A stretch of DNA of 64,000 nucleotides from Gigantopelta aegis (Eukaryota; Mollusca; Gastropoda; Neomphalida; Peltospiridae). Below the pieces are notes generated by a model. That model had not been told where the DNA came from. It made no database searches and worked only from the letters and a program-made list of their open reading frames with translations. Below are positions 55,684 through 64,000 of the stretch, piece after piece. Within the stretch, counting starts at the first letter, position 1. Each line of letters opens with the position of its first letter. Where the stretch lies: positions 29,986,462-30,050,461 of the forward strand of contig NC_054711.1 in assembly GCF_016097555.1 (NCBI RefSeq), written 5' to 3'. A program made the position numbers and the translations under genes.

Positions 55684-57545
55684 GCTCATGCCTCCACATC
55701 CCAGTCCTTGTCTCTCTAACCATGACATGTGCTTGTCTGTTGTCACCATTCATATCAGGACCATCTAAACCATATTCCCATGTATCGGCCACTGTTAGTT
55801 CAGACCAGCTTTATTGATGCCAGACAAAGAGGAAGCAAGGTGTGTCGAGGGATGTACAAAACCCTTTTATTTCACTACAAGTTTTGCTGTAGGCTTACTA
55901 TGACTACCTTTAAGAAGTACCTGTAACCATCTAAACCAAATTCCCATGTACAATTCAGAGTCAAGAGGAAGAAGAGAGTCCAAACAATAATAAGTTTATT
56001 TTGTTTAACAATACCACTAGCTCACATTGATTTATTCATTATCGGCTATTGGATGTCAAACATTTGCTAACAATCTGGTACTTCAACCTTGAAATAATCA
56101 TCTTCACCCTCACTGGAAGACATCTTCTCAACACTGGGCTGCAATTTAGATGCACTTATTTCTGTCACATTATAGAGTTTCAAGGAAAGTTACACATTGG
56201 TGTTATTGTGAATACATGGAATAGAGCTAACCAACTAGTGAGCAACTGAAGTATATTTTTGATATATATGAGGATAGGATGAAAAGTTTTGAGTCTACCT
56301 ATGATGAACTTGTTCAACTCTCGTGGTGAAGCAAGGTACAATTTGTAAAGTGAAGTCTCTTATCTCTAACTTTATGAGACAGAAATGTTTAACAGAAAGG
56401 AGATATGATTTCTCTATTAAAATTGTTTTAGAAAGCTATTTAAAAAACCTCATTTTAACCCAATATTATTTTAGCATTTTACTATTTCTATATCTTTATT
56501 TCTATGTAGTGTTTTGTTAAATTATCTCTGACAAATAACGTGAAATCGTAATTAACAAAACATGTCACAAGTGGTGGTGAGGGGTGAGGTGGGAGTTGGG
56601 TGTGAGTTGGGCAGGAGGGGGCACTTTCATCTCTAACTCTTTAGATAATGCAAATTCATCTATTACCCGTGCCTGCAGTTGCAGATATTTCCCAACGCCT
56701 TCAAGGTCAACAGTTAGGTCTACTAGTATTTATATTTTAAAAATAGATGAGCTTGTATTTTTGGTGAACTGATTAGATTACAAATAATTTGTACATGTTT
56801 GGGTTTTTTACAATTCCACCAAGCAGTGTAATTATATTAATAATTTAGAATCCATAACAAAATAGTAATAAACAGTACCACCGTTTACAATCAATTGACA
56901 ATATTATTTTAGCACAATACATTAACAAGTGATTTATGAACAAGGTTTTATTAACCAAATTAAACGGAGTTTTAAGTACCGTATTTGTTGTATTCATTCG
57001 TTCGACATATGTAGAGGCACTGTTTCAGATTTTTCCTTTAGTTTTCAGGGTGTTGGGTTTTTTTAAATCGGGAGGGGGGGGGGGGGGGGGAGGGCTTCCA
57101 GGAAAGGGAAATCTTGCCTGAATATTTATTTACCTTTTCCTTATGTTAATATCCTTCTTTCAAGTGTGATATATCCAGATTATTTTTGCCAAGTCCATAT
57201 TCGAAGCTCTTTTGTTTAACTTCATTGTTTACCTTCACATGGTATTCAGTATCACTGGCAGAATCCACGGCGTAAGTAGCAGATACCACTGGAAGGTTTA
57301 GTTTCGCATATTTTTGGAATGTAGATTAGTTATCTTTGTCAAACATATTTGTTACCTTACCTGGTTACATGAATTGTTGAATTTTGAAATCTTTGTTAAT
57401 TAATGTTTTTGATATAAAAAAAAGCCCTCTTATCTTCATTACAACCTTTAAATTTAGTCCAATGGGATTTAAACATAATTATATTGTCATACAATTTGGA
57501 TCACCTATAAATTCACATGCTATAATATTAAGCAAATACATGTTT

Positions 57546-58250
57546 ATTACAGTGAAACCTGTTCCATCTACTACCTGTATTATGCAGCCACCTGTTTTAA
57601 GTGGCCATTGTATTCTCCCAAATCTATTATTGGATAAACTGACCTGTAATAAGCGGCCACCTGTGTTAAAGAGTCACATGCTAAATCTCCCTTTGTCATT
57701 AACACAGGTTCTACTTTATATGAATGTAAGTCCCACCACCACCCCGTAGCCTCCCGGTGATACACGCCTTTCTCTTGCCTCCTATTGATTCCATCCAAAT
57801 TATTTTACTGATCTAACTGCTCATGCTCATACCTCCACATCCCAGTCCTTGTCTCTCTAACCATGGGATGTGCTTTCCTGTTGTCACCATTCATGTCAGG
57901 ACCATCTAAACCATATTCCCATGTATCGGCCACTGTTAGTTCAGACCAGCTTTATTGATGCCAGACAAAGAGGAAGCAATGTGTATCGAGGGATGTACAA
58001 AACCCTTTTATTTCACTACACGTTTTGCTGTAGGCTTACTATGACTACCTTTAAGAAGTGCCTGTAACCATCTAAACTACATTCCCACGTACCAGCCACT
58101 GTTAGTTAAAACCAGCTTTATTGGTGCCAGCGAAAGAGGAAGCAAGATGTCAGGTGTATGGTGACGTGTACAATTCAGAGGAGTCGGAGGAAACTGACAT
58201 AAGAGAGTCCTAGCAAATTTAATCGCTGGCGAAGTTGGCAAGTTTTTGTT
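57546..58250. repeat. Third, shorter and diverged copy of the unit
   Basis: Starts ACAGTGAAACCTGTTCCATC, runs to CTGATCTAACT and then passes directly into GCTCATGCTCATACCTCCAC, the sequence that in units 1 and 2 follows the 2.4-kb element. After 58075 it carries GTACCAGCCACTGTTAGTTA, a further diverged tandem piece of 58-bp scale, and ends near AAAAAGAATCGACAAAATCA, seen also at 29676. Confidence 0.85.
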
Positions 58251-58960
58251 ATATTAAAGATGAAAAAGAATCGACAAAATCAAATAGTGGTTGTCATATA
58301 GATGATAGCATCCAATAGTGCTGCCATCTATTATACAATTAATATTAACCTTCGTAAATAAATCATTATTGTTGGCTATCACAGCAGTCTAGGATATTTT
58401 ATCTCGCCTTCATGTAAAATTCTTTAATCTCATTTGTTGTTTGCCGTTGGACAAATCCCTTATACCCCTGTGGGCGGAGCCAAATTCTCTTATACCCCGT
58501 CTGTAATTTCCAACAGTTTCCAGCCACCCCAGTTAATGCTAAAGCAATAATCAGATTATAAATAGCATTGATAATCAATCAAGTATACATAATTAATTTC
58601 ATTTTTAATATAAAATACTTTTAAAAGCTCCAATATTGAACTCGGCCACCTAATTACGGTCGTGGTGTTATTGTATTAATGCGCGATTAGCAACAGTTCA
58701 AGTTTTTATTTTTTTATTTTTAATATTTTTTTACTACATACATTTCTGATAAAAAAAAGTTTTTTTTAATTTTTTATTATTAATATCTGTTTCAGACAAT
58801 TTCGTATTACAAACATTTGAAGTTAAAAACTCGTTTATCGATGGAACTATTTTTCGTCACTGGCAAGTGGTTTCGTTCGCGTCCGCGTGGTACGGCTTCG
58901 TTAATAAATTGTTTTATACTTTTGGCGTTAATATTCAAAATTTCCCCTATTTGTTAGGTT
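58251..58960. other. No gene recognised
   Basis: AT-rich with T-runs at 58708-58790; no repeat or coding block named. Confidence 0.5.
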
Positions 58961-58964
58961 ATCC

Positions 58965-59040
58965 CTGTCCCGAGTCAGACCCCCGATCCTATGGGAGGCC
59001 GGACTCGGGATAGGCGTGTTCGAAACCCTAGTGGTATATG

Positions 59041-59071
<31 letters not shown>

Positions 59072-59080
59072 AGGCCTCCA
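58965..59080. repeat. Hairpin and poly(G) tract
   Basis: CTGTCCCGAGTC (58968) pairs with GACTCGGGATAG (59003) across a 24-bp loop that includes CCTATGGGAGG. A 29-base G run follows at 59041-59069. Confidence 0.85.
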
Positions 59081-59084
59081 CCCG

Positions 59085-59445
59085 AGTCCAAACTATTGAA
59101 CTTGAGTACTCGAGTGTCAAACTCGACCCAGACTCAGATACCCAACACTTACATTAGATGATAATGAGACTGAGGAATAAAGTAAAATAGCATTATGCAT
59201 CTTAATTCCAGCGCTGAACATGGATGCCAAATCATTCCATTGTAATGCATTCCACACATTTGACTTTTGTTTTCTCTTCATGTCTCATAGCTCCTTAATT
59301 TAACCGGCGGCAAGCATACATGGTAAAATTACGTAAAAAATGTAATTGAATGAGTGCTCATCCTTGCATGGGTACTCGAGTCCTATGAACGGACACGAGT
59401 CTTGCTAGATTCAGCCCGTGCCCCTGTACTTGAGTACTCGTGGAG
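59085..59445. repeat. Region with reiterated ACTCGAGT words
   Basis: TTGAGTACTCGAGTGTCAAA (59101) and TACTTGAGTACTCGTGGAGA (59427), plus ACTCGAGTCC at 59374, give weak inverted edges. It could be a decayed TIR element; not certain. Confidence 0.4.
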
Positions 59446-59690
59446 ACCCAAGTGGGGTGGGGGGTCTCTGTGAATGTAATTGTGTTTTATCTTCGGGGCA
59501 TTGCGCCCGTTTAACCCAGTAGCACATGTAGTACGTACTACAGCCCCCGCAATGATGTGTATATTTATTTTTCCTCAGGTCATTTTCCCCCTCTTCCCGA
59601 GGGGGTTGCAAAACATATCCTAGGAGGGAGGCCCGCTGTTATTTGCGCTACAGGCCCCGTGAATCCTTAAACCGGCTGTATGTTAATGCT
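59446..59690 (+). repeat. Dispersed repeat, plus-strand copy
   Basis: AGTAGCACATGTAGTACGTA, CATTTTCCCCCTCTTCCCGA and CAGGCCCCGTGAATCCTTAA are the inverse of 44625-44812. A 66-codon minus-strand frame here is a chance reading of the repeat. Confidence 0.75.
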
Positions 59691-60640
59691 AATGAAGGTA
59701 TTTTAACCCAAATTTTCACCGTCATTTTTTTAAAAAAATTTTTATATAAATTATTATTATTATTTTTTAATGTTTTCTGTCAATTTTTGCTAAAGAGTTA
59801 TTTCCCCAGAATAGAATTGTTTTCGTTTTTTTTTTTTTTTAAATAGTTCTTTTAAATGTATTCCATTAGTACACCAAAAAAATCGCTATCATTGTTGTTA
59901 TATTACTAGTATTTAGACAGTATCCACCGTCTCTAGCTATATTATGATCGATACTCGGGGAAAACCCAGACATTTGCTACGTCCGATTGCAGTAATTCGG
60001 ACTAAAACCATACATGCTTTCCCTATGGTTTCTCAGTTCGTAGTTATGTTTGTGTTTGGAAAGATTTGTGTCAGTACGTTTATATAAATGGTTTCACTGT
60101 TACCTGCTGTTTTTGTTCTTAATCGTTTTTCTTCTACTGGTAATGTAAATCTTCCGGAATTTTGGGGTTTATTGTCAACGAATTCAAGTTGGCTCAAATA
60201 CAACGAACGAAATGACAATGGTATCTCATAGCAACAGATGACGGCCCAACAACGTCATTATCACGTGGGTTTTTTATAAAAAAAATTATCAGTTTCCGAA
60301 CACACCCGAACACGGCATTACCGGTAGTACACATGCAATGCTACTACACAATGTCAACACATCTGTTTATTACTGCTAATTATAGATATATGTTAATTTG
60401 TAAAGAATTTTTGTTTTTAACACTGCACTTTTACCCCCAATAAAATGTTATTAAAACGGTATGGGTTTAAAATTTAATAAATTAATATGTTTTATATGAA
60501 TTATATCTTTAATCATTATGTTGGCGCTGTCAAAATATAGAACCTGTACTAGGTCTTCTGCTGCCAGATATGTAGTTCGCGCCAATATAGATGCGGTGTG
60601 TTTTGTCACATTCGATTCAGTATCAGTGTGTTTCTTTTTT
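59691..60640. other. No gene recognised
   Basis: AT-rich with T-runs (59827-59842). A 61-codon minus-strand frame at 60033-60218 has no recognisable domain. Confidence 0.5.
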
Positions 60641-60770
60641 AACTAGGACCATACTCGCCAGACACTAAAATCGATGGTCGCCCAACGGACTACCTTTGTA
60701 AAATTCTTAGTCGCCCTTAGCGAATAAAGGTCGCCACGGGCGATCGGGCGACTGCTAATTTTCAACCCTG
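60641..60770 (-). repeat. GGCGAC-rich stretch with hAT-like end
   Basis: GGTCGCCACGGGCGATCGGG CGACTGC precedes TTTTCAACCCTG, which resembles a hAT terminus in reverse (CAGGGTTGAAAA). No partner end is found in the window. Confidence 0.4.
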
Positions 60771-61105
60771 ATATATATGCTGTATTATTTGTGATTCAAA
60801 TGCTGTTAACTAAAATAGTACATGCACAGTTCATTTTTATTATTGCTATTTCAAAGATGTTTTCATATTGTACATTCAAAATATTTACTGAAGTGAGACT
60901 GAATACTGTGATATAAAACAATGTTAACAGTGTCAGCAGACTTTCACAGACTTGGGGAATCTCTTATTTACATTGGGTTCAGTCTGCTAGTGTCAGCTAT
61001 AGGCTACTTTAGTCTGTTAAAATAAATAAAGTTTCATTTTGGCATATGCCATTTTGTAAAAACATTTTTATCTGATATTGTGTATTTGATCAATCTAATT
61101 AAAAT
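60771..61105. other. No gene recognised
   Basis: AT-rich. CAGACTTTCACAGACTTGGG and AGTCTGCTAGTGTCAGC show local repetition of short words only. Confidence 0.5.
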
Positions 61106-61615
61106 TAGCTCCACTATTACATGTAGATCTAACAGCAGCCCGTTGGAGCTCATGTCCAATTGACCTTTCATTCGACCAATCAAAACATTACTTGCAAAAT
61201 CATGCCATTGATTTGAAAAGAATTTGAAAACATTCAGGATTATGCCGAGGGTATACGAAATAATTTGGGTGAATTACGAAGTATGCCAGAAACTAATTGC
61301 AATATAAAATTCGTTTCAAGACGAAAACATAAACCGTGATGGTATAGCCATAAAATCTGTTTACACTAGTATACAATCCAAAGTTTATTACTGCACTTTT
61401 CTCCGTTTTTTCAATGTTGAAATAGACCAATAAGTTCGTCTATTGCATAAATAGTCTCGCCCGATATTTTTAGAATTTCTATGCTCCCGAATAACGCTAT
61501 AAAAGTTGAAGTGTAATTGGTCGATATTTAAATTGTTATTTATAGATGAAATGTCACCTGGACATGTGAGTCCACACAATGCTGTTAGATCTACTGGCGA
61601 GACCCAGTAGAGCTA
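61106..61615. mobile_element. TIR element, about 510 bp
   Basis: The left edge TAGCTCCACTATTACATG, TAGATCTAACAGCA and CTCATGTCCAATTGACCTTT is mirrored at the right by AAATGTCACCTGGACATG, TGCTGTTAGATCTACTGG and CAGTAGAGCTA. The inverted region spans about 70 bp with gaps. Non-coding; superfamily undetermined. Confidence 0.75.
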
Positions 61616-61905
61616 CATGTACTTTTAATCAGATTGGTATTTGATGAAAGGTGTGTGATAGGAAACTGTAGGAAAGTAGAATTTATGAAAATTTACACAA
61701 AAGTGCTGTGAAATTCTGCATTGTACATATGTCCCATACAGATGAATGGTGTACGAGTTGTATTTGCATATACATTTTGTCAAGCCTGAATAAATGTTAT
61801 GTTGCAAATTGATTATGATGTTGATTTTTTTTGTCCAGTCTATCAGTTTGAACGTTAACTGAAAAGAATAAACAAACAACAAACAATACTTAATATGCGG
61901 AGAAA

Positions 61906-62504
61906 CAGCAAAACCTCTCAAAACCAGACCCTCTGTAAACTGGAATTCCCTAAAAAAAAATCTTTTAAAAATCTATACAGAACTTAACACCTATTAAATC
62001 TGGATGTTTTACTTGGCCCCAGATAGGTAGTACTAAACCAAAATACTTCCAACTGGGTCAAAGTTCGAGGTGCTTTTGATAGAGAAGTGAACACCACAAG
62101 TCCTGTGATTGGTGATAAATGTGAGTGTGTTGTTTGTAAAAAAAAAAATAGTTTCGTCTTGGCTAAAAAAAAAAAAATGCAATTTTATTTTACCTAGTAT
62201 TACTGTGTCAAGTAGCCTTGTGCTTACATGTATGGGATACCTGTAAAAAAAAGTACTTGAATTTTGTGTGGAACTAGGGTAGTCATAGACGCTACCCGTT
62301 ATCTCAGAAATGATCAGCTTGGCCCCCCAATTGTTTCTGGTTCACTTTAAGGATGAGGGATGGTAGTGTTTATATCCGTGGCATTTATGTCGATTGATAC
62401 GCTGCAGGGAGGAGTTTTAGCCACATATGTTACTATTGTCGTCTATGGGATTTGATTTGGTAGTATACACCCCCAAGGGTGTCCAGTTTAGATTGGTTTC
62501 ACTG
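61906..62504. mobile_element. pogo/Tigger-like element, about 600 bp
   Basis: CAGCAAAACCTCTCAAAACC at the left and AGTTTAGATTGGTTTCACTG (then TA) at the right are imperfectly inverted. They resemble the 173-bp element at 15856-16028, including an internal second repeat (AACACCTATTAAATCTGGAT). No transposase. Confidence 0.6.
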
Positions 62505-62570
62505 TATAATTTTTTTGGATGGGAATTTTAAAAACAGTCACAGGCAGGATGTAGTTTTTCTGAGTGGGAT

Positions 62571-62890
62571 GTGCTGTACGATTCATCCCAATGTCCCACA
62601 ACTGGCACATCAAAGACTGGTATGTGCTGTACGATTCATCCCAATGTCGATCCCACAACTGGCACATCAAAGACTGGTATGTGCTGTACGATTCATCCCA
62701 ATGTCCCACAACTGGCACATCAAAGATTGGTATGTGCTGTACGATTCATCCCAATGTCCAACAACTGGCACATCAAAGACTGGTATGTGCTGTACGATTC
62801 ATCCCAATGTCCCACAACTGGCACATCAAAGACTGGTATGTGCTGTACGATTCATCCCAATGTCCCTCAACTGGTACATCAAAGACTGGT
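62571..62890 (+). repeat. 53-bp minisatellite inside a SINE, six units
   Basis: GTGCTGTACGATTCATCCCA, ATGTCCCACAACTGGCACAT and CAAAGACTGGTAT repeat at 62571, 62624, 62681, 62734, 62787 and 62840; one unit has 4 extra bases. The unit contains the SINE motif CACAACTGG.ACATCAAAG. All three plus frames stay open through it because 53 is not a multiple of 3. These frames are not genes. Confidence 0.93.
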
Positions 62891-62985
62891 ATGTATACTG
62901 CCTATAGGAAAACACAAATAAAAGATTTCTCTTTATATAGACCGAATGTCAAAACAACCAAATGCTTGACACCAAACAGATGTGA
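62891..62985 (+). mobile_element. SINE tail after the minisatellite
   Basis: GCCTATAGGAAAACACAAAT AAAAGATTTC and AATGTCAAAACAACCAAATG continue the SINE body beyond the expanded part. Confidence 0.65.
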
Positions 62986-62991
62986 CTTAAC

Positions 62992-63245
62992 ATGGGTGTC
63001 ATGGTTAATTAAGCCATCGGACTACAGGCTGGTAGGTACAGGGTTCACAGCCCGGTACTGACTCGATCCACCCAGAGAGATTTAACGACTCAATGGGTAG
63101 GTGTAAGCTAGGCCACTATATATACACCCTCTTCTCTCCCACTAACACCGAACCCACTGTACTGGAAAAACATCCTACATAGCTGAGGTGTGTGTACAGG
63201 ACAGCGTGCTTAAAATTGAACCTTAATTGGATATAAGCATAAAAT
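62992..63245 (+). mobile_element. SINE, family D
   Basis: tRNA-like head ATGGGTGTCATGGTTAATTA AGCC, CTGGTAGGTACAGGGTTCAC; body GACTCAATGGGTAGGTGTAA; end ACAGGACAGCGTGCTTAAAA and CCTTAATTGGATATAAGC. Related fragments at 45526 and 45985. Confidence 0.8.
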
Positions 63246-63560
63246 AAGTTGAAATAAGAATGGGCTGATGTGTCTATAAACAAAGATTCCTTTTGTTTTA
63301 CACTGGAATGTCTGTAACCCATGGTATTTCAAAAGATGAAATAAAATTATGTGGTCTTGTGTATTTAAGGTTATCTTAACGCTCAGAACGGGGCTCGGCT
63401 AGGTCTCCAGAATGAAATCAATGTTCAAAATCCACCAGTGTCTGCTACATTTGGTATTAAAAAGTATGGAATACTAGTTGGCACCAATATTGGTTATTGA
63501 AGAATCAACCTTCTGGGGTTTTATTTGCATTTGACTGAACTACAGTCTGAAGAACATCGT
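63246..63560. other. No gene recognised
   Basis: Low-complexity-free AT-rich sequence, no coding block. Confidence 0.5.
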
Positions 63561-63562
63561 GT

Positions 63563-63606
63563 TTTAGCATACCACGACCTTTGATAAGCCAGTCGTGGGG
63601 TATAAT
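63563..63606 (-). mobile_element. SINE fragment, family A
   Basis: AGCATACCACGACCTTTGAT AAGCCAGTCGTGG is a short body piece. Confidence 0.65.
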
Positions 63607-63799
63607 ATATGTAGTCGCATTTAACAGAGCTAGCAGATTGTATTTGAAAAGTGTGTGTGGGGGTGGGGTGGGGTGGGGACTGTTAGTTTGATGGTCTGGG
63701 TCCGAACCTAATGTCACGTATATACGTAAGACATTTCCATCTTTCTTAGCACAGTAACAGGGAGAGTTACGGTTAGATTGCTCAAGTATCGACAGATCG

Positions 63800-63893
63800 C
63801 GCTGCACCATCATGCCATTGGACTTCAGTCTGGTAGGTACTGACTTCGTATCCTACTTGAGACAATGGGGGATTTTTCATGCCAGTACAGGTG
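63800..63893 (+). mobile_element. SINE-like head, family C
   Basis: GCTGCACCATCATGCCATTG GACTTC, GGTACTGACTTCGTATCCTA and GACAATGGGGGATTTTTCAT match the head at 21325-21430. Confidence 0.75.
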
Positions 63894-63905
63894 TCACATA
63901 TAATT

Positions 63906-64000
63906 TTGCACTCCCCTGGATTTGCACTCCCCAGTCAAGATTATACATAGAATAAGCAATCCCCAGTGCATATTATACATGTAATATACACTCCCCCAGT
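63906..64000. repeat. CACTCCCC-containing repeat running off the window
   Basis: GCACTCCCCTGG, GCACTCCCCAGTCAAGATTA, AATCCCCAGTGCATATTATA and ACACTCCCCCAGT form a degenerate tandem series cut by the window end. Confidence 0.6.

Larger units (their letters stand above)
52980..57545. repeat. 4.5-kb tandem duplication, unit 2
   Basis: Head-to-tail copy of 48461-52979 with few differences: an extra stretch with a C-run at about 53440-53458, a few-base indels, and a longer G-run at 57074. High similarity implies a recent event or an assembly duplication. Confidence 0.95.

Noticed and set aside
57384..57749. 121-codon plus-strand frame
   Set aside because: Crosses the junction between repeat unit 2 and the third unit; no counterpart at the unit 1/unit 2 junction and no domain.
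62479..63061. Long Cys/His-rich plus-strand frames
   Set aside because: They read through the 53-bp minisatellite in three frames at once; no independent support.

Overview
This is a repeat-dense stretch of an animal nuclear genome, most likely a mollusc. The reasons are composite SINEs sharing a conserved tail (tRNA-like heads, then a motif like GCCCATTGGGCTATTTCT and an end like GTGCTCTAGTTGTGTCGTTAA) that I associate with mollusc genomes, intron-like AT-rich DNA, many microsatellites, and degraded transposons of several superfamilies. The molluscan assignment is from memory of such repeats, not a database search. There are no bacterial operons, CRISPR arrays or rRNA genes. One 200-base run of N (48066-48265) is an assembly gap.

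Host coding sequence is sparse. Three short + strand blocks look like exons: 340-400, 3638-3803 and 12558-12780 (the last ends in a stop codon). They may belong to one gene whose introns were expanded by repeats, but the phase between the last two does not join directly, so further exons or a different model are needed. I do not recognise the product.

Layout. 1-12.8 kb: a MITE end, a 68-bp minisatellite interrupted by a hAT-like element with a BED-like finger remnant, then a 73-bp minisatellite grown from the 3' end of the 3638-3803 exon and its splice donor. A block of this array plus about 1.4 kb was duplicated in tandem, and a 2.7-kb LINE sits inside the second array. 12.8-21 kb: SINEs, a truncated Tc1 transposase, a near-perfect palindromic element, pogo-like and other TIR elements. 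21-36 kb: a broken minus-strand gene of a multicopy invertebrate family with a Cys-rich C-terminus (21955-24200), a second rearranged copy (33062-33740), a third short remnant (30625-30845), a degenerate DIRS-like block (26040-27600), and modules carrying AAGATGGCC motifs. 35.5-39.4 kb: a 330-bp tandem series and a complete non-autonomous hAT with an exact 8-bp target duplication. 39-48 kb: SINEs, a 76-bp minisatellite, and the end of a tyrosine-recombinase retroelement (recombinase C-terminus followed by an SGNH-hydrolase-like ORF). 48.4-58.3 kb: two head-to-tail copies of a 4.5-kb unit plus a third shorter copy that preserves the empty insertion site of a 2.4-kb element. 58-64 kb: AT-rich DNA with further TIR elements and a minisatellite that grew inside a SINE.

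Nothing here acts as an operon. The coherent theme is mobile elements, nested insertions and tandem amplification, with several events datable relative to each other.
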